Below, piece by piece: positions 6,809 to 14,409 of a DNA stretch of 14,409 nt. The stretch spans positions 1 through 14,409 of the forward strand of contig CAZXYS010000062.1 of the NCBI GenBank assembly GCA_964645005.1. The letters are read 5' to 3'. Both the position numbers and the translations under genes were made by a program. Origin of the DNA: CAZXYS01 sp964645005 (lineage in GTDB: Bacteria; Bacteroidota; Ignavibacteria; Kapaibacteriales; UBA2268). The notes beneath the pieces were generated by a model. It ran no database searches. It was given only the letters and a program-made list of their open reading frames with translations, and was not told where the DNA came from. The stretch's first letter is position 1, and every line of letters begins with the position of its first letter.

Positions 6809-7225
6809 AGAATCCGGGATAAACATCTTAGCATAGTCAGCGAGATGCCTGATGTGCGCAATCAGGAGTTAGCGGAAGCAGCACGTGCAGACGATTTCAT
6901 TGTCAGCGATTAGCTTCTCAGTCTTATGTTGGCTCAATATTCCGGAAATAAATACCTACAGTATGTTTTCGATGCTGAAGGATCCGAGATTTACCTTGAA
7001 CCTGCAACTGACTAAGTTCGGATGGGCGAAGAAGTAAATTTCCGTACGGTTTTGTAATCTGCTGCTGAGTTAAGCGAAGCAGCATTTGGATACAAGATTG
7101 ACGAGCAGGCTTTTGATTACTCTAAATCTTAAGGAGTGAAGGTAAATGCACCAAAATTCGGAACAGCAGCATTCAAACCGGAAGACAAAATAATTGTCCT
7201 GGCAGAGGATGAATTCAGTAGATAG
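6809..7225 (+). pseudogene. Degraded C-terminal fragment of a CASTOR/POLLUX-like NAD-binding ion-channel protein
   Basis: One frame from about 6809 to the TAG at 7223-7225 reads RIRDKHLSIVSEMPDVRNQE, then LAEAARADDFIVSD, LLSLMLAQ, GSEIYLEPATD, VRMGEEVNFRTV, AAFGYKIDEQAFDYSKS and, near the end, FKPEDKIIVLAED. This order matches the C-terminal NAD-binding region of bacterial CASTOR/POLLUX-related proteins as I know them. It is interrupted by four in-frame stops: TAG 6911-6913 (where the family usually has R or K), TAA 7013-7015 (where a Tyr is expected), TAA 7055-7057 (where a Glu is expected) and TAA 7130-7132 (where a Tyr is expected). A short in-frame loss seems to lie before GSEIY. There is no frameshift over about 139 codons. 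The N-terminal membrane and gating part is absent, and the fragment starts just after the palindromic repeat. It is non-functional unless the stops are recoded, for which nothing else here argues. Confidence 0.8.
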
Positions 7226-7330
7226 TCAAAATTAATTTTTAGAAACAACGTCACAGAAACGAGTGAATTGACAATTTGAGAATTTGTTTTTTAACCTGTG
7301 AATTAGATTGCGGGTTATAGATAGAAAATT

Positions 7331-7405
7331 CGGGGTGTAGCACAGCCCGGTCAGCGCGCCTGCTTTGGGAGCAGGAGGCCGCAGGTTCAAATCCTGCCAC
7401 CCCGA
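7331..7405 (+). tRNA. tRNA-Pro (anticodon TGG)
   Basis: Acceptor stem CGGGGTG (7331-7337) pairs with CACCCCG (7398-7404), with discriminator A at 7405. Anticodon stem CCTGC/GCAGG (7359-7363, 7371-7375) closes the loop TTTGGGA with anticodon TGG at 7366-7368. The T arm is GCAGG-TTCAAAT-CCTGC (7381-7397). The D stem GCAC/GCGC (7340-7343, 7354-7357) holds one A-C mismatch. The 3' CCA is not encoded. A strong terminator follows 15 nt later. Confidence 0.97.
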
Positions 7406-7420
7406 CATGAAGTACATGAT

Positions 7421-7462
7421 AAAGCCCTGCAGTTAAAGAAGTTGCAGGGCTTTGATTTTTTT
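7421..7462 (+). terminator. Rho-independent terminator of tRNA-Pro
   Basis: AAAGCCCTGCA (7421-7431) and TGCAGGGCTTT (7443-7453) form a perfect 11-bp stem with an 11-nt loop. It is followed by GATTTTTTTT (7454-7462 and adjoining), a good U-tract on the plus strand. Confidence 0.9.
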
Positions 7463-7477
7463 AATGACAATTGGACA

Positions 7478-7646
7478 TTAATCCCAGATTTTTCATTAAA
7501 TATGTACATTTATTTGTAATCTCTTGCAACAGCATGCTTTAGCTTGCTGGCGATTCGAAGTTTTCAGACCATTTTCAAAGCGCTAAAGCACTTTGTTACA
7601 AATATTTACGCAAAACCAAATTTTCTAATGCAATATTCAGGTTCAA
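7478..7646 (-). repeat. MITE-like repeat, copy 2
   Basis: Second copy of the element at 3792-3962, in the same orientation. Bases 7483-7549 are identical to copy 1. The outer right end (7626-7643) has decayed, so the terminal repeats now match at about 11 of 18 positions. The second hairpin (AAAGCGCT AA AGCACTTT, within 7577-7598) differs from copy 1 by one base. That change breaks a pair in plus-strand RNA but gives a G-U pair in minus-strand RNA. It starts just after the tRNA terminator and ends 7 bp before the stop of the 1749-residue secreted protein gene, so it would form that transcript's 3' untranslated region. Confidence 0.85.
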
Positions 7647-7652
7647 GATATA

Positions 7653-10600
7653 CTATCTTTCTATCACGAAAGATTTGGTCACAGGTGGAATGAGATCACC
7701 TTTGATCCCCTTAGCCTCCTTTTCCGCTCGGATAAAATACAGCCCATTGGAATAACCGTTCGTCGGAATTGTGATTGTTTTGCCGGAATTTATCTTATCT
7801 GTGAATAGTTCTTCTCCTAATGGCGAGTAAACACATATTTGAATTAACCTGTTTTTCTCGTAGTAAATTTCATCACCTGCCGTTTTAGTTGGCAGTAATA
7901 TCGTGACATAAACTTCATTACCTGCCGGATTTGGATAAACCGTCATACTGAAATTATCTATTCTTTCAGTCGTTTGCTTTCCTAAATCTACAATAGGTGG
8001 TTCTACAGTAGTTTTTTCAAACATAACTTCAGGTTCGTGCATGATGACTATGTTCTCCGTGTATCTTGTTTCTGAGTTCTGGTTAATAAATAAAAGTCTG
8101 TATTCATCGTTATTTCCGTTTATCAAACTAAAACTCAACGGCTCCATCAACGAGTCAGGGATATTTCGCAGTTCCATTTGTATAAGCTGTCTGTCAGACT
8201 TACGTTCAATTAGCATTTTGGCTTTTGAGGATTTAATGCCTTGAGTCATCATTTCGAGAAATTGCCTGCTGCCGACTGTGAACCAATTTGTTTTAATAGT
8301 GTCCGGCAAATGACCTCTTAACCATTTTTTTTCATCTTTTTTGTTTTTAGGAAGTAAATTGTAAGTGTCATAGCTGATAAGATCATTATTGAGTTTGACT
8401 GGTGCAATCATTGAGCGGTTCTTGTTCTGATTAGCAAATCCGATAAATGGTATTGGTTTTAGTTCCGGTTCATTAGTTTTGTAAAAGAACTGTGATGAAG
8501 TAACTATTAGGTCTGTATTTTCAGCACTATCATTGGCAAGTTCAAATATCCTTCTATTTTTCCATAGATTACCGTCGTTTTCTTTTCTTGCTGCAAGATG
8601 GGAATATATTCCATATCCATCAACTTCTTCTGCATTTGGATATGTTTGTATACTGTCACTAGAACCAAAAATCAGAGAATGATATCCATGGGGTAAATGC
8701 CATATCTTTTTGCCAGCTTCAAGATTTGGTTCACATAAATATTTAGAGCTGAATTCTAATTCTATGGTGCTGTCTGCTGTCTCTCTTGGACTTCCCAATT
8801 CGAGATGACCTTGAGCTATATCAGGATACTTTAAATGTTTGCCTGTATGATATATGGTTGAAGTTGAATTAACCGATGTTAATGAAGAACTATCAGTGTA
8901 TACTGCTTTGTATTTAATGTTATTCGGAAAAACTTCCCACATCAGTGAATCTGAACATAAAACGCCGTTCCCTACTCCGTTGTTGTGTCCATACCATGCT
9001 ATCCTATCATAATCGATAGTTGTATCATAATCCAGCCCACGGTATACTACAGGTAAATGATCAAATCTATTCCCGTTTAATTTCACTATGGTGCTGTCAT
9101 TGTTCAAAATGATTGTAGTATCAGTTACATTAAATTCATCGAGGATTATTTCATCATTGTTATCAAGCTTGATCCTTGAATAATGGATATTCCTTCCGGA
9201 AGGTGGATTTACCAATGGATCATACCAGCTTTCTTCCCATACTAAAGCGCATTCATCTTCGTTTTCATCAATACGTGAATAACTATTTAACGAAGGATGG
9301 TTAGCTAAGCCATTTCCATATTTAATATATTTTGTATCGTCAAAACAAGAGTCATTGGTAAATGATCTATAGCCAATGCCTATACCATCAATTGAATCAG
9401 CCCAGGTGTAATAATTACCCTTACCAGCATTATTAATCATTGGATTTCCCCACTCAACTGCATCAGGATCATTATTATTCCAGCTTCCATTAACATATCC
9501 CAATACTTTAGCTTTAGGTATATACATATTATTGTAATTTGAATCTGCACTAAAAACGGATTCTGCAATAAGTATCGAACTTAAAGTATCTAAATCCGTG
9601 CATAGGTTTCCTTCTTTGCATTCGAAAACTACATGTACCCATGGTTCATTATTATCATCTGTTCTTACTACAATTGAAGGATGGGCACAGACAAGACTAT
9701 CTTCCGTTGTTGGATTTGAGCAAGGGCATTCTACCGGCATTGATATTTGTTTTTCTGTCGGCTGCCATACGATATTACTTTGATTAGTCCATTTATAGAC
9801 AGGTAAGCTACGCCTGTAATATACTTTCATTTTGCCGCCGTCGTTTATATCCGGTTTATAATATACAGCGTGATAAAAAATTGAATCCTCGACAAAATTT
9901 CCGCTTGAATCTCTAATAGGATAGGAAACCATTTTTCTCTGATTTGAATATGTAAGCAATCCATCAAACTTATCCGGCGGTTCTAATACCTCTACACGCA
10001 ATATCTTACCTTCACCGGGGAGCATATTCATTACTACTTCCTTATCTTGTCCAATAATGGTGTCAATCCTATTATAGTACCTTGAATCAGACCACCAGCT
10101 TCCGGCTGTGTTTAAATCGGTATTTTTCCCTAATTCCGTGACGTGCAGCAGTGCATAATTCTCTGTGTTATTCGTATCATAAGTATAATTAAAAGGAATG
10201 GAAATTTCCCTGCAGCCAAGGCGTTTCCACCATAGATTTTGCCAATAAGATGTATCTTTAAATGTAGTAGTTAAATCCCAAGGGATAACATGACCGCCAG
10301 TATCGCAGAGAGCTTCAAACTCAGCAGTTGATAAAAATAACATCATGGAATCCAGCCCCGAACCTTCGTCATAGATGTAATGTATAAGCGGATCAGTCCT
10401 TCTGTTTTGCACTCCAACATAAAAAACATTGCTTGAAAGTGTAGTATCATTTTTATCTCTAAGCAATGTAATATCAAAGAAGGTTGAATCCCAGGGTTCA
10501 TAATATGGTTCTGTTCCTGCCGGTTCGCCATCGGGTTGGTAATATTGTTTTTCTCTGCCAATAGGTCTTATATTGTTTGCCCAGTCTGCCGAATCTGTAG

Positions 10601-12902
10601 AAATAAAGTTGTTTATAACATCATTCTGAGTAAATTTTGGATCCTGATGATATAATGGCCTCAAACCTTTCCCAAACCAAGCTGATAAACGCAACTCATA
10701 AAGAGTATCTTCGACTTCATTTATCCATTGGTGTAATTTCTTTAGGTATAATCTGGCAGATTTTCTTCCTACATATATTCTATTTCTTGGAATACCCATT
10801 GTAATTGGAACTGAATCGTTAATCCATTCTACTGCGTAATTTAGAAATGTATAATTAAGTCCAAGGTAATGAATATAATCCCAACCGTCAAGATCAAGAA
10901 AATCACTGCCAATATTGTCTTCATATAAAAAAATTGAATCCGGGATATCATCTATTACGTTATACCATGATGTATCTTTATAACCTAGCGTATCTTCAAA
11001 AAAATTAACATAATAATTATGTCCATGTCCTACACCAGTCCAATTTGGCGGCATATCACCTTGTTCTCTATCATAGTACAAACCCTTAGCTCCAAATAAA
11101 ATAGGAGTCATTGTCAATAGATTCAACTCTTCACCAGTTTTTGGTCTTCTTATATTAATTACAGCAGCAGTATCATTTGTACCAGTAACTTCATAATAGA
11201 AATTGGTTCCTATGAATATTAGAGGTGTCCAAGGTTTTTCGGAATACAGATAATAATATATGGAATCATGTTCCTGTTTATAAACATTATGTAAATACAC
11301 TTTATTTAAATTTCTTTCCCATTGAGGTTGGAAAAAGTTTGAAGAATATATACGTGCTAAATAATCATCTAATGACATTTTTTTCAAAGAATCAATTTTC
11401 AAATTATCTGGTTTCAATTGTGTTTCATAACCACTTTTTATAGTATCCCCAGGATTGTTCAAATCACCATAACCGGATTTTAAACCAAGTGTTGAATAGT
11501 GCTGTTTACCCCATTTGAGGTAAGGAACTGCCAGTAAGGATTCAAATTCGTTCAATGACATATCAGTCATTTTGGTTTCAAGACCAGTATAAGTTTCACA
11601 GAAACGAGGATAATACATACTCCCTCGTGTAGCCATCATACCATTTGTTATCCGGTTCATGTATCGATCAGTTGACCAGTACATTATTCCAACTTCAGGC
11701 TGTCCATAAAAACGATATAATTTATAAATTAAATCTCCTGTTACAGTACTCTTATGATTTTTTAATGTATCAATACTGTGTTGTAAAACATCATAAATTG
11801 AACCGCAATTACCACAAACATATGGGGGAGGACCAGTTGAGTCATACATACCACGATAGAATTCTTGCCCATGAAGATTTTCTATTCGGAGCCAGTCGAT
11901 TGCTACATCACAATTCCCTTTATAAATTATTTCCGGATTCAGAATTATTATAGGGTCGGATGCTTGAGGATGATTTTTTAAAAAAGGATTATTGAAAAGA
12001 AGATCATTGTTGCATTTAAACTTTGTAGAAATTGTAATATTAGGCCCTATGCCATTGATGCTGTCTGACAATGTCGGCAATAAGTTTTTATTTATATTAA
12101 TCAATGTATCATGATATTGGTTATCCACATCTATCGTGTCACAAGCATAACCTCTATCATCAAAATTATTGTAATTTAAATGTATTAAATTGTTTGAATC
12201 TGGTATACAATCAAATTTTATATATCCAGATTTGCCACTTTGTGTTTCATATCTTATTCTAAGCGTAAGAACTGTAGAATCATGTGGAAATGAAAGGTCT
12301 GAAGATAAATTCTTTCTTCTTAGATTAATTGTCAAAAACCAATCTTCCTCAACTTCAATAACCTCTTTACGTATCCATGGGTCTTTAGCTACAATTGAAT
12401 CAATATAACCACCATTTTGATTTAAAATCAAATGTCCATCATTTGTATCCAGGTTGTTTCTGATATATTCAAAACCAAATACATATCCTTCATCAGTTGC
12501 TTTAAAATCTCCTGGATTATTAATTTTAAGAGTTGGTTCCCATTGTACAGCATAAGCCCCTCGATTTGCCGAGTAATAAAATCCGGAAATATGTTTATAT
12601 GTTGATTCATACATTAGTAAAATAGGATCATTCTGATCGGGTCTTGTATCGTCGTAGAGTTGATTGTTAACAAATAAATTCATTTCTAATGCTCTTGTCA
12701 TCATTGATGAACCAGGATATTCCCAACCAAGTAAGAATTTGGGTTTTGGAAAACTATCAGGTTGTAGAATTCTTTTATTCAAGCTATCTGCTCCCCAAAT
12801 GAACTGAAATGCTTCTGGTTCTTTATTTTGTGCTATTAATTCATTGTTATTATGGAACAAAGTTAATAGAATTATTAATATAAATTTAACTAACCACTTC
12901 AT
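7653..12902 (-). CDS. Very large secreted multidomain protein, T9SS cargo (1749 aa)
   Basis: A signal peptide (residues 1-24, MKWLVKFILIILLTLF then LIAQ) and a C-terminal T9SS sorting domain (about 1653-1749: MTVYPNPAGNEVYVTILLP, then IQICVYSPLGEELF, SNGLYFIRAE and KSFVIER) show export across both membranes and surface attachment or release. The first half is not recognised by motif. It includes DWLRIENLHGQEFYRGMYD (336-354) like a carbohydrate-binding strand, a CxxC (363-366), and TPILFGAKGLYYD (599-611), which resembles the 'YGAKGI.Y' strand of glycosidase-type TIM barrels; that suggestion is weak. From about 1045 to 1365, segments opening with HPS or a variant and closing on V/IxWxE or similar recur (1073-1094, 1201-1224, 1281-1305, 1358-1365), as in sialidase-like or FG-GAP-like beta-propellers. 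It is translated from an AAAGGAG site encoded inside the last codons of the WD40-like gene 3 bp upstream, so the two are coupled. No catalytic residues are assigned. Confidence 0.9.
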   Translation of the reverse strand: MKWLVKFILIILLTLFHNNNELIAQNKEPEAFQFIWGADSLNKRILQPDSFPKPKFLLGWEYPGSSMMTRALEMNLFVNNQLYDDTRPDQNDPILLMYESTYKHISGFYYSANRGAYAVQWEPTLKINNPGDFKATDEGYVFGFEYIRNNLDTNDGHLILNQNGGYIDSIVAKDPWIRKEVIEVEEDWFLTINLRRKNLSSDLSFPHDSTVLTLRIRYETQSGKSGYIKFDCIPDSNNLIHLNYNNFDDRGYACDTIDVDNQYHDTLININKNLLPTLSDSINGIGPNITISTKFKCNNDLLFNNPFLKNHPQASDPIIILNPEIIYKGNCDVAIDWLRIENLHGQEFYRGMYDSTGPPPYVCGNCGSIYDVLQHSIDTLKNHKSTVTGDLIYKLYRFYGQPEVGIMYWSTDRYMNRITNGMMATRGSMYYPRFCETYTGLETKMTDMSLNEFESLLAVPYLKWGKQHYSTLGLKSGYGDLNNPGDTIKSGYETQLKPDNLKIDSLKKMSLDDYLARIYSSNFFQPQWERNLNKVYLHNVYKQEHDSIYYYLYSEKPWTPLIFIGTNFYYEVTGTNDTAAVINIRRPKTGEELNLLTMTPILFGAKGLYYDREQGDMPPNWTGVGHGHNYYVNFFEDTLGYKDTSWYNVIDDIPDSIFLYEDNIGSDFLDLDGWDYIHYLGLNYTFLNYAVEWINDSVPITMGIPRNRIYVGRKSARLYLKKLHQWINEVEDTLYELRLSAWFGKGLRPLYHQDPKFTQNDVINNFISTDSADWANNIRPIGREKQYYQPDGEPAGTEPYYEPWDSTFFDITLLRDKNDTTLSSNVFYVGVQNRRTDPLIHYIYDEGSGLDSMMLFLSTAEFEALCDTGGHVIPWDLTTTFKDTSYWQNLWWKRLGCREISIPFNYTYDTNNTENYALLHVTELGKNTDLNTAGSWWSDSRYYNRIDTIIGQDKEVVMNMLPGEGKILRVEVLEPPDKFDGLLTYSNQRKMVSYPIRDSSGNFVEDSIFYHAVYYKPDINDGGKMKVYYRRSLPVYKWTNQSNIVWQPTEKQISMPVECPCSNPTTEDSLVCAHPSIVVRTDDNNEPWVHVVFECKEGNLCTDLDTLSSILIAESVFSADSNYNNMYIPKAKVLGYVNGSWNNNDPDAVEWGNPMINNAGKGNYYTWADSIDGIGIGYRSFTNDSCFDDTKYIKYGNGLANHPSLNSYSRIDENEDECALVWEESWYDPLVNPPSGRNIHYSRIKLDNNDEIILDEFNVTDTTIILNNDSTIVKLNGNRFDHLPVVYRGLDYDTTIDYDRIAWYGHNNGVGNGVLCSDSLMWEVFPNNIKYKAVYTDSSSLTSVNSTSTIYHTGKHLKYPDIAQGHLELGSPRETADSTIELEFSSKYLCEPNLEAGKKIWHLPHGYHSLIFGSSDSIQTYPNAEEVDGYGIYSHLAARKENDGNLWKNRRIFELANDSAENTDLIVTSSQFFYKTNEPELKPIPFIGFANQNKNRSMIAPVKLNNDLISYDTYNLLPKNKKDEKKWLRGHLPDTIKTNWFTVGSRQFLEMMTQGIKSSKAKMLIERKSDRQLIQMELRNIPDSLMEPLSFSLINGNNDEYRLLFINQNSETRYTENIVIMHEPEVMFEKTTVEPPIVDLGKQTTERIDNFSMTVYPNPAGNEVYVTILLPTKTAGDEIYYEKNRLIQICVYSPLGEELFTDKINSGKTITIPTNGYSNGLYFIRAEKEAKGIKGDLIPPVTKSFVIER

Positions 12903-12905
12903 TTT

Positions 12906-14207
12906 TTACTCCTTTATTAATTTATAACTTTTTATGTAAAATTTATTTCTTAACGTTATCAAATAAATGCCCGGAGATAAATGGCTTGTGTTAATAACAA
13001 ATAAGTTTGAACCAGCATTAAAGATCTTGGTTGTAATAGATTCAATTCTATTACTCAGAAGATTATTTATATCTATATTGACTTTACTGGTTTGTGGTAA
13101 GTTAAACTCTAAATAAACTTTTCCATCTGTAGGATTTGGATATACAAATTCATAATTTATATATTTATTATCAATAACTGAGCTTGGTTGGAATCTCGAT
13201 TTTAATAAAAGACATCCAACTCCCACTGATAATAATATTTTGTCATTTCCTTTATTGATTTCGATAGTATAAGAATAAATAATATCATCATAAGAATAAA
13301 TAATATTCTGACTTTCTCTGTTCCATATATTAATCCTTGGTTCATGGAAGTCCCCATAACGTTCCACAATATAATTATTATCCTTTGAAAATGAAATTGG
13401 TCCTACATTTCCTAAAGTATCATCGCGCCTAAAAACATATTTATTATTTTTTAAATCATAGACACTTAATCTTGGATCGCCACTATAAGCAAAGTAATTA
13501 CCATCATAAGATATGTCAAAATCATAAAAGTATTTATTTGTAAATGTACCTGAATAGTCGAATGTCTCAGAATCCCATTTCTCAATTCTCCAATGTTCAT
13601 TTTTCCAGCTTAGATGTCTAATTCCCACTACAAAGAAACTCCCGTCCGGTGAAAATTTACCCTTATGGTAAACCTCATCAACATTCCCCGTACCTTTTTT
13701 AAATAGTAATGCTCCGCTGTGAACTTCATATATTAAGATTCTCGGATGTCCGACACTTCCATTCATACCGGATACTGCTAATAGTTTTTTCCCGTCCGGT
13801 GAAATATCAATGTCAGTATATCCAACGAACCATTTATATAAAACATCAGAAGCATCGAATAAAGTTCTTATAGTATCTCCAGTCTCGAGATCCCATAATG
13901 TGACCCAATAGTCTGGTTCACTAGCAGAAGCTAATATCCTTCCATCGTTTGATATGTCCAGACAAGTTACTTTGCTGTTAGCTATCATTGTATCAAGAGC
14001 CTTTCCATCAGAACCATCTCTAAGAATAATTAAACGACCATCGTTGTGTATGACAGTGTCACCAGATGGAGAAAAAATAGCTAGATTACAATTCCCTGAT
14101 GAGACACTTTTAAACCACAACGTATCTGAGTTAGACGTTTGACACAACAGAGTTTTCATCGGCAATAACATTATCGCCACGGCTAAAAAGATGATTTTCT
14201 TATTCAT
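12906..14207 (-). CDS. Secreted WD40-like beta-propeller protein, T9SS cargo (433 aa)
   Basis: Signal peptide 1-22 (MNKKIIFLAVAIMLLPMKTL then LCQ). Residues about 30-330 form repeated blades of WD40/YVTN type: NLAIFSPSGDTVI, VTCLDISNDGRILAS followed by VTLWDLETGDTIRTL, DIDISPDGKKLLAV, GKFSPDGSFFVVG, YDFDISYDGNYFAY followed by LSVYDLKNNKYVF, and ISFSKDNNYIVE followed by INIWNRESQNIIYSY. The C-terminal about 80 residues (354-433) are a T9SS type A sorting domain: FVYPNPTDGKVYLEFNLP ... LSPGIYLITLRN ... YKLIKE. The protein should be exported by T9SS; a ligand cannot be predicted. It is the first gene of an operon with the 1749-residue secreted protein, whose ribosome binding site lies in its final AAG-GAG-TAA codons. 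Its own start is supported by AAGGAG 6 nt upstream. Confidence 0.92.
   Translation of the reverse strand: MNKKIIFLAVAIMLLPMKTLLCQTSNSDTLWFKSVSSGNCNLAIFSPSGDTVIHNDGRLIILRDGSDGKALDTMIANSKVTCLDISNDGRILASASEPDYWVTLWDLETGDTIRTLFDASDVLYKWFVGYTDIDISPDGKKLLAVSGMNGSVGHPRILIYEVHSGALLFKKGTGNVDEVYHKGKFSPDGSFFVVGIRHLSWKNEHWRIEKWDSETFDYSGTFTNKYFYDFDISYDGNYFAYSGDPRLSVYDLKNNKYVFRRDDTLGNVGPISFSKDNNYIVERYGDFHEPRINIWNRESQNIIYSYDDIIYSYTIEINKGNDKILLSVGVGCLLLKSRFQPSSVIDNKYINYEFVYPNPTDGKVYLEFNLPQTSKVNIDINNLLSNRIESITTKIFNAGSNLFVINTSHLSPGIYLITLRNKFYIKSYKLIKE
12909..12915 (-). promoter_or_regulatory. Ribosome binding site of the 1749-aa gene, inside the upstream coding sequence
   Basis: On the minus strand AAAGGAG lies 6 nt before the ATG at 12902-12900 and is built from the last Lys-Glu codons (AAG GAG) of the WD40-like gene just before its TAA (12908-12906). 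This decides the start of the large gene and implies translational coupling. Confidence 0.8.
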
Positions 14208-14213
14208 TTTAAA

Positions 14214-14219
14214 CTCCTT
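14214..14219 (-). promoter_or_regulatory. Ribosome binding site of the WD40-like T9SS gene
   Basis: AAGGAG on the minus strand lies 6 nt before the ATG at 14207-14205, supporting that start. The remaining upstream sequence to the right edge is AT-rich with no clear TAnnTTTG promoter. Confidence 0.8.
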
Positions 14220-14329
14220 AATTTGTAAAAAACTTATTTTTATATTTTATCTATTTTAGTTATAATTAACGAAATTACCAATTTTTTCACCGCCGGATTC
14301 AGCCCTTCACATCAAAGAACCGAAGCCGG

Positions 14330-14382
14330 AAGTCAATTGTTATTTCCTGATAAATAATATATGTATATAATATAATTGACTT
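14330..14382. repeat. Spaced inverted repeat at the right edge
   Basis: AAGTCAATT (14330-14338) and AATTGACTT (14374-14382) are exact inverted copies separated by 35 AT-rich bases and followed by a run of A's (14383-14390). It could be an operator, a weak hairpin upstream of the secreted operon, or chance in an AT-rich region. Confidence 0.35.
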
Positions 14383-14409
14383 AAAAAAAACATCAGATTT
14401 AGTGGCTCT

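Larger units (their letters stand above)
6406..7330. other. 925-bp stretch without an intact gene between murG and tRNA-Pro
   Basis: Contents: the AT-rich murG upstream region (6406-6676), with no convincing promoter seen; a palindromic repeat (6677-6780); a degraded coding remnant (6809-7225); and about 100 bp before the tRNA. The last part includes TTGACA at 7268-7273, a possible -35, but no matching -10 of quality. An open frame on the minus strand over 6640-6861 is created by the palindromic repeat and the antisense of the remnant and is not taken as a gene. Confidence 0.7.

Noticed and set aside
6640..6861. Minus-strand 73-codon open frame
   Set aside because: It is antisense to the palindromic repeat and the start of the CASTOR/POLLUX remnant, with no protein-like features.
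6809..7225. Recoded stop codons or an alternative genetic code for the four-stop frame
   Set aside because: All other genes in the window use TAA, TAG and TGA as ordinary stops, the N-terminus is missing, and no recoding signal is visible. A pseudogene is simpler.
7232..7417. Minus-strand open frame across the tRNA (contains GWQDLNLRPPAPKAGAL)
   Set aside because: This is the antisense of tRNA-Pro, a well-known false protein prediction. The tRNA structure explains the sequence.
11225..12408. Several plus-strand open frames of 70-100 codons inside the 1749-aa gene
   Set aside because: They are antisense shadows of a continuous, signal-peptide-bearing coding frame. None has protein-like motifs.
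1..14409. CRISPR array, integrase, phage or intact transposase genes
   Set aside because: No regularly spaced repeats and no frame with such motifs was found on either strand.

Overview
The window looks like chromosomal DNA of an AT-rich member of the Bacteroidota / FCB superphylum. The main reason is three proteins with a signal peptide plus a type IX secretion (T9SS) C-terminal sorting domain (YPNP or NSPNPF type), together with a DUF3667 protein typical of Bacteroidota. Two of the T9SS genes have clear AAGGAG Shine-Dalgarno sequences, which are uncommon in classical Bacteroidetes, so a deeper lineage such as Ignavibacteria/Kapabacteria is a reasonable guess but not proven.

Layout. (1) 1-802: the 5' end of a small secreted protein on the minus strand, an orphan minus-strand terminator, and the wreck of a MntA-HepT toxin-antitoxin pair. 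(2) 803-2929, plus strand: a FemAB-like GNAT transferase abutting a GT-B glycosyltransferase. They form a two-gene operon probably making or decorating a surface glycan, and the glycosyltransferase is visibly more GC-rich than its surroundings. (3) 2956-6405, all minus strand: murG, a two-TM protein with a PH-like cytoplasmic part, a secreted or anchored envelope protein, and a DUF3667 zinc-ribbon membrane protein split into two overlapping frames. (4) 6406-7330, no intact gene: a GGGATGAGGG-type palindromic repeat, then the remnant of a CASTOR/POLLUX-like NAD-binding channel protein that keeps one frame over about 139 codons despite four in-frame stops. (5) 7331-7462: tRNA-Pro(TGG) and its terminator. 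(6) 7653-14207, minus strand: a two-gene secreted operon, first a 433-aa WD40-like propeller protein and then a 1749-aa multidomain protein, both T9SS cargo.

A short element of about 170 bp with imperfect terminal inverted repeats and two internal hairpins occurs twice (3792-3962 and 7478-7646). Both copies lie just downstream of the 3' end of a minus-strand gene for an exported protein and have the same orientation. It is the best candidate for a non-coding, mobile or RNA-level element here. No CRISPR array, intact transposase, integrase or phage gene was seen. The most interesting signals are this repeat pair, the degraded toxin-antitoxin junction, the multi-stop but frame-preserved pseudogene, and the large uncharacterised secreted operon.
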